A DNA stretch of 64,000 bases from Streptomyces griseoflavus. GTDB taxonomy: Bacteria > Actinomycetota > Actinomycetes > Streptomycetales > Streptomycetaceae. The notes beneath the pieces are model-generated. The model worked only from the letters and a program-made list of their open reading frames with translations. It had not been told where the DNA came from and searched no databases. Position numbers and translations under genes: made by a program. Shown one piece after another: positions 16,887 to 25,446 of the stretch (the stretch's first letter is position 1; each line of letters starts with the position of its first letter). Location: positions 1 to 64,000 of the forward strand of contig NZ_BMUC01000024.1 in assembly GCF_014649995.1 (NCBI RefSeq). Direction: 5' to 3'.

Positions 16887-17951
16887 TCACCCGGCCGCGG
16901 CCGGGTGGTGCGGCATGGCCAGGTGTGCCAGGTCGCCCGGTGGAGGACCGGCGACCGGCCACAGCGGTGCCGGTGTGCCGTCGGCGACCGCCGCGGGCGC
17001 GTCGGTGAGGTTCATCCGCTCCCGGAGGCGGCCGTAGAAGTCCATGGGGCCGAGCCGTGCGGCACGCAGCTTCCGCGGCGACGCGTACACCCCGATCCAG
17101 TCCCCCGGACCGATCACACCGCGGAGCTGGCCGTCGATGCTGACCGCGGCGCGGCCCGAGCGTTCGAGCACCCGCAGCCCGACGGGCTCGTCCGGGGCGG
17201 CGACGACCGAGCGGTTGAACGTCATGTGCGGTGCCACGGGCGTGAAGACCAGCGCCTCGGCGCCCGGCGAGACCACCGGGCCGCCGGCGGCGAAGCTGTA
17301 GGCGGTCGAGCCCGTGGGTGTGGCCACGAGCAGCGCGTCGGCGGAGTAGGAGGCCAGCAGCCGGCCGGCGATGTAGACGCCGACCGAGACCTGCCGGTCC
17401 CGGGCGAGCTTCTCCAGTACGACGTCGTTGAGGGCGGTCACGTCCAGCGGGACGCCCCATTCGCCTCCCGTCTCGCAGTCGGTGCGCACGCGCGTCGGGG
17501 GCAGGAGGGGGCCCCGGCCGTAGCTCATGAGCGCCCCGATGTCCGAGGGCACCTCGAGGCGGCGGGAGGCACGCATGGTCAGCAGCATGCGCCGCTCCGC
17601 TTCGATCCGGTCCTCGTGCACGGCGTCCAGGGCCGTGCGCACCAGGGTCATGGGCACTTCGGTCAGGAAGCCCACCCGGCCGAGGTCGACTCCGAGCACC
17701 AGCGCGTCGATGGCGGCGGCCAGCCGGGCACCGCGCAGGAAGGTGCCGTCCCCGCCGAGCGTGACGACGAGGTCGGGGTCACCGGCCGCCGCCACTTCCT
17801 CCCGGGCGCTGTGCCGCCCGCCGTCGCTCCACACGTCGATGTCCTTGCAGGCGACGGCGTGCTCGGCGCACCACGACCGGACCGTGCGGGCCGCTTCCGC
17901 GGCCTCGGGGCGTCCGCCGTGTACGACCATGCCGACCCGGTGCACCGCCAT
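16887..17951 (-). CDS. nadK: NAD kinase (ATP/polyphosphate type)
   Basis: 354 aa from the ATG at 17951, chosen for the AGGAGG five bases upstream; ATG at 17993 is an in-frame alternative with a weaker site. Family motifs: GGDGT at 66-70 (nucleotide-binding loop with catalytic Asp), ALNDVVLEK, and ATPTGSTAYSFAAGGPVVSP (NAD-binding lobe). The enzyme phosphorylates NAD to NADP in the cytoplasm. The N-terminal region (WCAEHAVACKDIDVWSDGGRHSAREEV) and the Pro-rich tail are variable parts. Streptomycetes usually have more than one NAD kinase, so this may be a secondary copy. Convergent with the NADPH-using FprB-like gene, which is suggestive but not proof of a link. Confidence 0.93.
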   Translation of the reverse strand: MAVHRVGMVVHGGRPEAAEAARTVRSWCAEHAVACKDIDVWSDGGRHSAREEVAAAGDPDLVVTLGGDGTFLRGARLAAAIDALVLGVDLGRVGFLTEVPMTLVRTALDAVHEDRIEAERRMLLTMRASRRLEVPSDIGALMSYGRGPLLPPTRVRTDCETGGEWGVPLDVTALNDVVLEKLARDRQVSVGVYIAGRLLASYSADALLVATPTGSTAYSFAAGGPVVSPGAEALVFTPVAPHMTFNRSVVAAPDEPVGLRVLERSGRAAVSIDGQLRGVIGPGDWIGVYASPRKLRAARLGPMDFYGRLRERMNLTDAPAAVADGTPAPLWPVAGPPPGDLAHLAMPHHPAAAG

Positions 17952-18082
17952 CTCCGCCTCCTGGACGTCCGACTCGACCGGCTGTGTCCCCATCCTGACC
18001 CCTGGGACGGCCCGCGGCACCACGCCGCGGCGGCCCGGTTCCGCGAGCGCGGTACCGGGCCGCCGGGGGACGAGGCGGACGC

Positions 18083-18205
18083 TCAGCCCTGGCGGGCCTT
18101 GGAACGCGGGTCCTTCTTGTTGATCACGAACGTCACGCCGCGCCGGCGCACCACCTGGGCGCCGGGCCTGGACTTCAGCGAGCGCAGGGACTTGCGTACC
18201 TTCAT
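18083..18205 (-). CDS. rpmJ: Ribosomal protein L36, cysteine-free (type B) paralogue
   Basis: 40 aa: [11 protein letters not shown] at the start, then [21 protein letters not shown]. The protein lacks all the zinc-binding cysteines of ordinary L36, so it is the zinc-independent (YkgO-type) form. An AAGGAG-like site precedes the ATG at 18205. It lies 43 bases behind the cysteine-free L33 gene on the same strand. In S. coelicolor such pairs are made under zinc limitation through Zur; I could not find a clear Zur box upstream here. Confidence 0.9.
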   Translation of the reverse strand: MKVRKSLRSLKSRPGAQVVRRRGVTFVINKKDPRSKARQG

Positions 18206-18248
18206 CACGGTCTCCTTCCGCGGGACTGTACGGCGGGGGTACCGGGTG

Positions 18249-18413
18249 TCACCGCTCTTCGCGGAAGAGGACGTGCCCGCCGGCGACCGGGTCGTACTTG
18301 CGCAGGACGAGCCGGTCGGGGTCGTTCAGCTGGCTCTTGCGCGTCACGTAGGTGACGCCGGTCCCGGCCGTCGACCTCAGCTTGACGACGGGCCGTGCGG
18401 TGCTGCGTGCCAT
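18249..18413 (-). CDS. rpmG: Ribosomal protein L33, cysteine-free paralogue
   Basis: 54 aa from the ATG at 18413, with GGAAGGAGC just upstream. The sequence is typical L33 ([47 protein letters not shown]) without any cysteine, so it does not bind zinc. It is the first gene of a two-gene operon with the cysteine-free L36. This replacement set is known to spare zinc in actinomycetes. The 95 bases upstream separate it from a convergent-strand neighbour and must contain the promoter. Confidence 0.92.
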   Translation of the reverse strand: MARSTARPVVKLRSTAGTGVTYVTRKSQLNDPDRLVLRKYDPVAGGHVLFREER

Positions 18414-18509
18414 GGGGTGCTCCTTCCGCCGCTGCCCGATCCCTTTGACTCAGGCATGTCAGCTCGGTCTCTGCAACGGCGTGGGCGGGTCCGTGTATTC
18501 CGGTTCCGG

Positions 18510-19394
18510 TCAGGGGCGGCGCGCGGCCCAGACCGTGAGCTCGGTGCGGACGCTCAGGTCGGCGCGGCGCAGGATGCTGTGCGGCCCGCCGGTGTCGAGC
18601 AGTCCGTCGAGAGCGGTCAGGTCCCCGTCGGTGAGGGAGGGTGCCACCTTGTCGCGCATGCGGCGCAGGCCGCTGAGCGCGTAGCGGCCCACCGCCTCGG
18701 TGCGGGACAGGGGGACGCCTACCGTGAGGGTGCGCCGGCTCTCGACGGTGAGACCGGCCGCGGTCAGTGGGGCCGCCCAGTCGGCACCGCGACGGGGCAC
18801 ATGCGCGGCGTGGTGGTCGGCGAGCAGGGCGTGGCAGCGCTCCTCCAGGCCCGGGGCGGTCTCCGGGGCGTCCCCGGGCAGGAACCGGGGGAAACCGGCC
18901 GGCTCGACGACGGCGAGCAGTCCGCCCGGGGCCAGCAGTTCGTGCACCGTGCGCAGGGTGCGGCCGGGGTCGGCCATGTGGTGCAGGGAGGCCGACGCCC
19001 AGACCAGTTCCGGTGCGCCGAGGGCGGGCCAGTCCGCAGCGTCGAGGTCCGCGTGGACCAGGGTCGTGCGGTCGGCCGCTCCGGCCGCCGCGGCCTTGCG
19101 GCGCAGGCGGTCGAGATGGGCGGTGGAGGAGTCCACGGCGGTCAGCCGGGCCCCCGGGAAGCGGTCGAGCAGGGCGAGGGTGCCGGCTCCGGTTCCGCAA
19201 CCGAGGTCCACGATGTGGCCGGGCTCCGCCCCGAGGGGAAGCCAGGCGGTGATGGACGCGATGTGCCCGGCGAGTACGTCCGCCTCCAGGTCGAGGAAAT
19301 CCCCCTGGTCGCCCATGCCGTGCCCGGAGTCGTGCGGGTGGGCGTGTCGTGTACGGTGCGGTGCCCGCTGCGGGGTGGAGTGGTTCATGCGCAT
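18510..19394 (-). CDS. Class I SAM-dependent methyltransferase
   Basis: 294 aa if the ATG at 19394 is used; ATG at 19388 is equally possible and neither has a good ribosome site. TAGCGT just upstream could make this a leaderless transcript. SAM-binding motif I is HIVDLGCGTGAGTLALL (about 55-72). Motif II with the ribose-binding Asp is LTAVDSS, and the post-motif block is ELVWASASLHHMADP. The His-rich N-terminus (HRTRHAHPHD) is unusual. Substrate not evident. Divergent from the TOPRIM gene across an interval containing an imperfect 23-bp direct repeat. Confidence 0.82.
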   Translation of the reverse strand: MRMNHSTPQRAPHRTRHAHPHDSGHGMGDQGDFLDLEADVLAGHIASITAWLPLGAEPGHIVDLGCGTGAGTLALLDRFPGARLTAVDSSTAHLDRLRRKAAAAGAADRTTLVHADLDAADWPALGAPELVWASASLHHMADPGRTLRTVHELLAPGGLLAVVEPAGFPRFLPGDAPETAPGLEERCHALLADHHAAHVPRRGADWAAPLTAAGLTVESRRTLTVGVPLSRTEAVGRYALSGLRRMRDKVAPSLTDGDLTALDGLLDTGGPHSILRRADLSVRTELTVWAARRP

Positions 19395-19437
19395 CACGCT
19401 AGGCGGGCCGTCCGCGTGGGGCCCGCGCCCTCCCGGG

Positions 19438-19492
19438 ACGCGCAAGACGATGGCCGGCCGAGCCGCGGAACGCGCAAGACGACGGCCGGTCG
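19438..19492. repeat. Imperfect 23-bp direct repeat between divergent genes
   Basis: The sequence ACGCGCAAGACGA-T/C-GGCCGG occurs at 19438-19460 and again at 19470-19492, with two mismatches and a 32-base period (about three helical turns). It lies in the intergenic region between the methyltransferase and TOPRIM genes, where a regulator or duplicated promoter element would be expected. Confidence 0.5.
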
Positions 19493-19560
19493 GACGCTCG
19501 AGGCGACGACCCGTCGGAAATCGGCTACCGCCCCGGCCGGAAAGGGCGGAGACTCGCCTC

Positions 19561-20178
19561 ATGGCGGACATGAGCGCGTTCCGGGAGGCGGTCACCGCGT
19601 GGGCGGCCGGCGCCTCCGGTGCCGTGGCGCGGGAGCTGGCCGCACGGCTGGACGTGCGGACCGCCGTCCTGCTCGAAGGGCTGAGCGACGCGGCGGCGGT
19701 CGACGCGCTGGCCGCGCTGCGCGGCCGGGACCTCGCGGCCGAGGGGGTCTGCGTGCTTCCCATGGGCGGTGCGATGAGCGTGGGGCGTTTCGCCGGCCTC
19801 GTCGGGCCGCCCGGACTGGGCCTGCGGCTCACGGGGCTGTGCGACGAGGCGGAACACGGCTACTACGCCCGTGGTCTGGAGCGGGCCGGTGCGCCGGGGC
19901 AGGGGTTCTTCGTCTGCGCGGCGGATCTGGAGGACGAGCTCATCCGGGCCCTGGGCACGACACGGGTGGAGGAGATCATCCGCGCCGAGGGCGACGACCG
20001 CGCCCTGCGGACCTTCCTGCGGCAGCCCGCGCAGCAGGGCCGCGCGGCAAAGCAGCAACTGCGGCGGTTCCTCGGCACGAAGAAGGGACGCAAGATCCAC
20101 TACGGCCGGGTCCTCGTCGAGGCGCTCGGCCCCGGGGACGTGCCCGACCCGCTCGACGGCCTGCTCGCCGGGCTCTGA
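19561..20178 (+). CDS. Stand-alone TOPRIM-domain protein (OLD-nuclease type TOPRIM)
   Basis: 205 aa from the ATG at 19561; ATG at 19570 is also possible. The N-terminal half is a TOPRIM fold: Glu39 in TAVLLEGLSDAAAVDALA, then GVCVLPMGGAMSVGRF, then the acidic motif GLCDEAEHGYY (Asp95-Glu96-Ala-Glu98). This is the arrangement of the TOPRIM domain of OLD-family nucleases, but the ATPase half of OLD is absent here. The C-terminal part (RTFLRQPAQQGRAAKQQLRRFLGTKKGRK) is helical and basic, compatible with nucleic-acid contact. Likely a metal-dependent nuclease or nucleotidyl-transferase-like enzyme of unknown role. It converges with the ricin-lectin gene across a strong hairpin. Confidence 0.75.
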   Translation: MADMSAFREAVTAWAAGASGAVARELAARLDVRTAVLLEGLSDAAAVDALAALRGRDLAAEGVCVLPMGGAMSVGRFAGLVGPPGLGLRLTGLCDEAEHGYYARGLERAGAPGQGFFVCAADLEDELIRALGTTRVEEIIRAEGDDRALRTFLRQPAQQGRAAKQQLRRFLGTKKGRKIHYGRVLVEALGPGDVPDPLDGLLAGL

Positions 20179-20189
20179 GGGCGACGGCC

Positions 20190-20218
20190 CGGGGCCGGAG
20201 CGGTCCGCTCCGGCCCCG
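20190..20218. terminator. Bidirectional terminator between TOPRIM and ricin-lectin genes
   Basis: A perfect 13-bp stem (CGGGGCCGGAGCG / CGCTCCGGCCCCG) with a three-base loop lies between convergent stops. The flanking GGCGAC / GTCGCC can extend it past a bulge. Confidence 0.65.
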
Positions 20219-20283
20219 TCGCCGCGCGGCGGGCCCCCCTCCCTGCTCACCGTGCGGCGCCGGGTCCGGGCCGTGCGGGGCGG

Positions 20284-20853
20284 TCAGCCCCAGACGCTGG
20301 TGTAGTTGTACTGACGGTGGTACAGGGGCGTCCACAGACTCGGGTACGGCTCGGCGATGTTGCCGCACGTGCCCAGGCGGATCGCCTCCCGCCGGCCCCC
20401 GTCGATCAGACACTTGCCGCTGGCGGCCTCCACGATCTCCCAGTGGTTGTTGCCCTGGTCGACCCAGCGGAAGTGCTGGCCCGGCCCCTGGCAGTGGCCG
20501 ATCACCATCGGGGTGCCGTCGGCGACCGAGGCGTTCTGGGCGCCGACGCAGTACTTCCCGTACACGCCGATCATGAACAGGCCCGGTGTGCCCGAGGGTG
20601 TGAAGTAGAAGCGCTGGTGCAGCCTGCCCTTGCAGTCGTAGCGCTGGACGACCGCGCCCGGGCTCTGCGACTCCCCCCGCACGTCCATGCACTGCCACGA
20701 GTAGGAGGCCCGCATCTCGTGGATCGCGGCGTCGGTGATCCAGCCCGTGTAGCGGATCGGCGGGTCGGCCGCGGTGGCCGTGCCGGGGACGATCAGAACG
20801 AGCAGTGCCGCCAAGAACGCGGCGACCCCTCCGCCGCGCACACTTCCAGCCAC
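20284..20853 (-). CDS. Secreted single-domain ricin-type beta-trefoil lectin
   Basis: 189 aa from the GTG at 20853, behind AAGGAGG. A signal peptide spans 1-28 (VAAFLAALLVLIVPGTATAA). The mature part is one beta-trefoil of ricin type: SWQCMDVRGESQSPGAVVQRYDC, KYCVGAQNASVADGTPMVIGHCQG, and HWEIVEAASGKCLIDGG. The Q-x-F/W motifs end each lobe. Six cysteines probably pair within the lobes. There is no catalytic domain, so it likely binds sugars outside the cell or in the wall. Confidence 0.82.
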   Translation of the reverse strand: MAGSVRGGGVAAFLAALLVLIVPGTATAADPPIRYTGWITDAAIHEMRASYSWQCMDVRGESQSPGAVVQRYDCKGRLHQRFYFTPSGTPGLFMIGVYGKYCVGAQNASVADGTPMVIGHCQGPGQHFRWVDQGNNHWEIVEAASGKCLIDGGRREAIRLGTCGNIAEPYPSLWTPLYHRQYNYTSVWG

Positions 20854-21014
20854 TCTTCCTCCTTCTTTGCCCGGATACCGACCGGCGCCACGACCCGACG
20901 TGATGATCTGATGTCTCGTCGTGACCGGCGCCGGAACGCCCCGAACGTAGCGGGCCGCCGGTGCCCGGCTGTACCGCCGTTTCAGGGGGGTTGCGTGGGG
21001 GCGGGAGACGTGCC

Positions 21015-22141
21015 GTGAGGGTGGGGTCGGGGCTTCAGCGGGCCCAGTCGTTCATGGTCCTGGCGACCGGTCTGTACCGGGTCAGCCACTTGGTGGTGGG
21101 GATCCTCGCCGTGGCCCAGCACCAGCGGGACAGCGTGCTGTCCTGGCTCGGGCTGACGGCCGCCGTCGCTTCGAGTCTGTCCGTCTTCGGCGTCGCGCGT
21201 TCCCGCGGGTGGTTCGGCGCCCGGCCGCCGCTGGTGGACCTGGTGCTCGTCGGCTGTGTGCTGCCCTTCGTGGTGTACGCGGGCGGGGCGGACCGGCCGT
21301 CGGACATCGGCTGGTCCATGCTGCTCGGCGGGTCCGCGAGCGCGGTGTGCGCGGTGGCTCTCCGCCGGGGCGCGGCGGTGGCGGGCGCGGTGACGGCACT
21401 GGTGGTGACGCACATCGCCGGGTACGCGATGGCCGGCGCGGAGATCGCCGTGATCGCCGCGCACCTCAACGCCCTGGTCTCCTCCGCCGTGCTGGCCCGG
21501 GTCTTCTGGTGGTACCTGCGACGCCAGGGGCGTCTGCTCGACGCCGCCACCGAGCAGGCCGTCGCCGCCGAGGCGGCGCGGGCCCGGTACGCCGAGCGCA
21601 TGGCGCACCACCGGGCGCTGCACGACACGGTACTGGCCACGCTCACCGCGATCGCGAGCGGCCGGGCCGACGCCGGTACCGCCGCCGTGCGGGAGCGGTG
21701 CGGCCGGGAGGCCGCCTATCTGCGGCGGCTGGTGCAGCAGCAGGCGGAGGACGACGGCATCGCGCCGGGTACGGCCGCGGCCGTGGAGCACGCGGTGCGC
21801 TCAGTGGAGAGCCTCGGGCTGCGGGTGACCGCCCAGTACGGGGCGCCGGCGGAGATACCGGCCCACGCGGCGGCGGCGCTGGGCAGTGCGGTGACGGAGG
21901 CGCTGAACAACGTGCTGCGGCACGCGGGCACGGGCCGCGCGTACGTGACCGTCACGGGCTCCGCCGGCGGGGTCGTGGTGACCGTGGTGGACCGCGGGAG
22001 CGGCTTCGACCCGCTCACGGTGGACAAGGGGATGGGCTTGCGTTCGTCGATCGGTGAGCGGATGCGTGAGGCGGGGGGTGCCGCCGAGGTGGACAGCGCT
22101 CCCGGGGGGGCACGTGCGTGGCCCTGCGGTGGCCCGCGTGA
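21015..22141 (+). CDS. NarL-type sensor histidine kinase, last codons frameshifted at a G7 tract
   Basis: GTG start at 21015. Residues 1-175 hold several membrane helices (LVVGILAV, LVLVGCVLPFVVYAG, VAGAVTALVVTHIAGYA). The phosphoacceptor motif is ALHDTVLATL (His203), the N-box is VTEALNNVLRHAG and the G-boxes are VVDRGSGFDP and GMGLRSSIGERM: a DesK/NarX-class HPK7 kinase. At 22104-22110 there are seven G residues. With eight, the frame would end GGGTCVALRWPA and stop at TGA 22139-22141, overlapping the regulator's GTG. As given, the frame runs on through the regulator gene to 22754 as non-natural sequence. This is either a sequencing error in a homopolymer or a real frameshift. Pair with the response regulator downstream. 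Confidence 0.8.
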
Positions 22142-22776
22142 TCACCGTGGCCGTGGTCGACGACGACCGGATGCTGCTCGACGGGCTGCGCGTGTGGCTG
22201 GAAGAGGTGCCGGGCGTGGTGCTGGCGGCGACGGCGTGCACGGTGGACGGCCTGCTCGGCGCGCGGGGCGCCGGGCCGGTGCCCTACGACGTCGTCCTGC
22301 TGGACCTGGTGCTCGCCGACGGGTCGCGGCCGCCGGACAACATCCGGCGGGTGCGCGCCGCGGGCCCGCGCGTGCTGGTCATCAGCACGGTGGCGGACCG
22401 CCGCAGGATCGTCGCCGCGATCGCGGCCGGCGCGGACGGCTACCTCACCAAGGACCACGACCTGCCGGCACTGGTGGAGGCCGTCGAGGAGGTGGCCGGG
22501 GGCGGGACCGTCCACTCGCCGGAACTGGCCTTCGCCTGGGCCCACGACGACGGCCCCGCGCGGCCGAGGCTGTCACCGAAGGAGCGTCAGGTACTGCTGG
22601 AGTACGCCTCCGGACTCACGCTGAAGGCCACGGCCCGGCGCGCGGGTGTCAGTCCGCACACCGCAAAGTACTACCTGGACCGTGTCAAGGAGAAGTACCA
22701 GCAGGCGGGCCGGCCGACCTACACCAAGACCGACCTGGCGGACCGGGTCCGTGAGGACGGCTGGGCGGAGCTCTGA
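22138..22776 (+). CDS. Response regulator, NarL/FixJ family
   Basis: 212 aa from the GTG at 22138, whose bases overlap the expected TGA of the kinase (GTGA), so translation is coupled. Receiver domain: acidic pocket VVDDD at 7-10, phospho-acceptor Asp56 in VVLLDLVLAD, switch Thr/Ser in VISTVAD, and Lys in YLTKDHDL. The C-terminal helix-turn-helix (about 148-205) reads LSPKERQVLLEYASGLTLKATARRAGVSPHTAKYYLDRVKEKY, LuxR-like. The targets are unknown. The kinase in the same operon is damaged or mis-sequenced at its 3' end. Confidence 0.9.
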   Translation: MITVAVVDDDRMLLDGLRVWLEEVPGVVLAATACTVDGLLGARGAGPVPYDVVLLDLVLADGSRPPDNIRRVRAAGPRVLVISTVADRRRIVAAIAAGADGYLTKDHDLPALVEAVEEVAGGGTVHSPELAFAWAHDDGPARPRLSPKERQVLLEYASGLTLKATARRAGVSPHTAKYYLDRVKEKYQQAGRPTYTKTDLADRVREDGWAEL

Positions 22777-22810
22777 CGGGACGGCCGAACGCGGCTTCGG
22801 TGACCTGCCG

Positions 22811-24340
22811 TCAGAACTTCGGTGGGGGTGCCTGCGACCGCACCATCTCCGCCGCCTCCTCCTCGGTCTGCACCGACGGGGGAGAACCCTCGAGCGGCTG
22901 CCGCGCCGTCTCCTTCATGCAGGCCACCGCGACGACGCCGGCCAGGGCCGCGGCCATCGCGTAGTACGCCGGCATCATCTGCGAACCGGTGGCGCCGATC
23001 AGGGCGGTGATCACCAGGGGGGTGGTGCCGCCGAACAGCGACGCCGACAGGTTGTAGCCGACCGACAGGGAGCCGTAGCGCACGGCCGTGGGGAACATGG
23101 CCGGCAGCGCCGCCGACATGGTGCCGAGCAGACAGACCAGTGACAGGCCGAGCATCAGCATGCCGGCCGAGACGGCGAGCAGACTGCCCTGCCGCACGAG
23201 GAGGAAGGCGGGGGTGGACAGGACGAAGAAGCTCAGCATGCCGGTCATCAGCAACGGCTTGCGGCCGTAGCGGTCGCTGAGCCGGCCCACCTGGCTGATC
23301 AGCAGCATCAGCACGATCATGGTGGCCACCAGGATGAGCAGACCGTGGGTCTCGGTGTAGTGCAGTTCGTCGGAGAGGTAGGTCGGCATGTACGACAGCA
23401 GCATGTAGTCGGTGATGTTGTACGCGCCGACCAGGGCGACGCACAGCACCAGGGTGCGCCAGTGTTCCCGGAAGATCCGGCCGAGGCCGCCGCGGGCGGT
23501 GTTCTCCACCGCGTCCGCGGCCCGGGAGGCGTGGCCAGCGCCCTCCCCCAGTTTCAGGTACGCCGGGGTGTCGTCCAGTCTCAGCCGCAGGTAGATGCCG
23601 ACGACGCCCAGCGGGCCGGCGACCAGGAACGGGATGCGCCAGCCCCAGGCGTCCATGGTGTCGGAGCCGAGCCAGGCGGTGAGCCCTGTGACCAGGCCCG
23701 CCGCGCCGGTGTAGCCGGCGAGGGTGCCGAGTTCCAGGAAGCTGCCGAAGTAGCCGCGACGCCGGTCCGGGGCGTACTCCGCGATGAAGGTGGAGGCGCC
23801 GCCGTACTCGCCGCCGGTGGAGAAACCCTGCAGCAGCCGGAAGCAGATGAGCAGCAGGGGCGACCAGAAGCCGACGGCGGCGTAGGTCGGGAGCATGCCG
23901 ATGGCGGCGGTGCCGATCGCCATGAGGATCATCGTCAGCGCGAGCACCTTCTTGCGCCCGACCTTGTCCCCCATCGGTCCGAAGACCATGCCGCCGAGGG
24001 GGCGCACCAGGAACGCGACGGCGAAGGTGGCGAAGGAGGACAGCAGTTGCGCGGTCTCGCTGCCCGAGGGGAAGAAGACACGGCCGATGGTGCCGGCGAG
24101 GTAGGCGTAGATGCCGAAGTCGAACCATTCCATGGCGTTGCCGAGCGAGGCGGCCTTCACCGCACGTCTGACCGCCCGTTCGTCCGTCACCGTGATGTCC
24201 GACCGGCGCAGCCGCGGGTTCTGGCGACGCCGGACGGCACGGAACAGGGTCGGGTGACGCTTGGCCGCCGCGGTGTCGGGCGCCGGCTCGTTCTCGGTGG
24301 GGGACGTGGCCGCGTTCCTTTCCGGGACATGTCGCTGCAA
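22811..24340 (-). CDS. MHS-family MFS transporter (ProP-like proton symporter)
   Basis: 509 aa with twelve predicted helices. A ProP-type core: LGNAMEWFDFGIYAYLAGTIG in helix 1, RPLGGMVFGPMGDKVGRKKVL in loop 2-3, RLLQGFSTGGEYGG in helix 4, and GRLSDRYGRKPLL in loop 8-9. These are signatures of the metabolite:H+ symporters that take up compatible solutes, citrate or aromatic acids. The long N-terminal extension ending in RHPTLFRAVRRRQNPRLRRSDITVTDE resembles that of other streptomycete members. The start used is the TTG at 24340, with a TACGTT -10-like element immediately upstream and no ribosome site, so a leaderless transcript is possible. Substrate not assigned. Confidence 0.88.
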   Translation of the reverse strand: MQRHVPERNAATSPTENEPAPDTAAAKRHPTLFRAVRRRQNPRLRRSDITVTDERAVRRAVKAASLGNAMEWFDFGIYAYLAGTIGRVFFPSGSETAQLLSSFATFAVAFLVRPLGGMVFGPMGDKVGRKKVLALTMILMAIGTAAIGMLPTYAAVGFWSPLLLICFRLLQGFSTGGEYGGASTFIAEYAPDRRRGYFGSFLELGTLAGYTGAAGLVTGLTAWLGSDTMDAWGWRIPFLVAGPLGVVGIYLRLRLDDTPAYLKLGEGAGHASRAADAVENTARGGLGRIFREHWRTLVLCVALVGAYNITDYMLLSYMPTYLSDELHYTETHGLLILVATMIVLMLLISQVGRLSDRYGRKPLLMTGMLSFFVLSTPAFLLVRQGSLLAVSAGMLMLGLSLVCLLGTMSAALPAMFPTAVRYGSLSVGYNLSASLFGGTTPLVITALIGATGSQMMPAYYAMAAALAGVVAVACMKETARQPLEGSPPSVQTEEEAAEMVRSQAPPPKF

Positions 24341-24552
24341 AGGGAACGTATCAGCGCTTTGGGGCGGGTGCCGGGAAGCACGTGCCCGCGACGGGCCGTC
24401 ACGGCCGGGCCGCGGCTCCGGGGCGCCCTCCTCACCTGTATGCCTCCGCTGCGCTGGTCACCCGCGCGGAGGGGTGATGCGCTGAGAGGCAGGGGAGGAA
24501 ACGCCCGGGGCAGGTCGGCGCCGGGCGGTCGTCCCGTTCCCAGGAGGCACTC

Positions 24553-25398
24553 GTGACCACCCCTCGTCCGATCGTCCGCCCGTCCCGTGCCCTGGCCTGC
24601 GCACTGGCCGCCGGGACGCTGCTGGCCACGGCAGCCTGTTCCGACGGTGAGACGGGCGCACCGTCCGGCTCTCGGACCGCCTCGACGGTCGCCGAGCGGG
24701 GCGTCGCCGCACAGACGGCCTCGCCCACCTCCACGCCGACGGGGCCGGAGCTCACCGAGAGGGGCGCGCGTCAGGCGCTGATCACCTCGGAGGACCTGGA
24801 GGACAACTGGACACAGGTCGACAATCCGCGGGAGTGGCGGGACTCGCTGCTGGTGGGCGACGTCGACGTGGCCGCCTTCCTCAACGGCAAGAGCGACGCC
24901 TCGGAGTGCCAGCGTCTCGTCGACGCCCTGTACGACGAGACGCTGCTGGGTACTCCGTCCGGGGCGTCGGCGCTCAACGGCTTCCAGGACGGCGAGTCCC
25001 GGCTGCTCTACCAGGTCGCCGCCTACGACAAGGCCGACCTCGACGACTCGATGCAGTGGCTGAAGTCGCTTCCGGACACCTGCGACCAGTTCACGCTGAC
25101 CGGCGGCGACAGCGGCGACCGCACCGTGCAGGTCATCGGCCTGAAGCTGCCCGACACGGGGGACGCCCGGCAGGGCCTGACCGTGACGGTCAAGGGCCAC
25201 AGCAACGGCGACCCGGCGACGCTCACCCTGGACGTCGCCGCCGTCCGGCTCGGCACGGACGCGATCACCGTCACCAACGGCGGGCTCGACGGCGCCTCGC
25301 ACGACAGCACCTCGGCCGCCGTGGGCAACGGCACGGAGCGGCTGAAGGAAGTACGCGCCGGCCGCACCCCCCAGCCCACGCCCAGCGGCGTCAGCTGA
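24553..25398 (+). CDS. Secreted lipoprotein, unknown function
   Basis: 281 aa from the GTG at 24553, behind CAGGAGG. A type II signal ends in the lipobox LATAAC, so Cys becomes the lipidated N-terminus of a membrane-anchored exported protein. A 40-residue Thr/Ser/Pro linker follows. The folded region starts at ITSEDLEDNWTQVDNP and contains two cysteines (SECQRL, DTCDQF) likely to pair. The pattern (LITSEDLxxxW..., a paired-Cys alpha/beta domain, ...) is shared by many streptomycete lipoproteins resembling the PknH sensor or LppX-type folds; the family is not certain. Convergent with the osmC gene. Confidence 0.82.
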   Translation: MTTPRPIVRPSRALACALAAGTLLATAACSDGETGAPSGSRTASTVAERGVAAQTASPTSTPTGPELTERGARQALITSEDLEDNWTQVDNPREWRDSLLVGDVDVAAFLNGKSDASECQRLVDALYDETLLGTPSGASALNGFQDGESRLLYQVAAYDKADLDDSMQWLKSLPDTCDQFTLTGGDSGDRTVQVIGLKLPDTGDARQGLTVTVKGHSNGDPATLTLDVAAVRLGTDAITVTNGGLDGASHDSTSAAVGNGTERLKEVRAGRTPQPTPSGVS

Positions 25399-25446
25399 CC
25401 GGAGCCGGCGGGAAGCCGGTCGCCGCCGGGCCGTCGGGCCGCCCGG

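Noticed and set aside
18414-18509. Possible Zur operator upstream of the cysteine-free L33 gene
   Set aside because: The CTGACATGCCTGAGTC stretch has poor symmetry and does not match the AT-rich Zur consensus.
20961-22754. 597-codon frame joining the kinase to the regulator region
   Set aside because: Beyond 22110 it is out of frame with the conserved response regulator; it results from the G7 frameshift.
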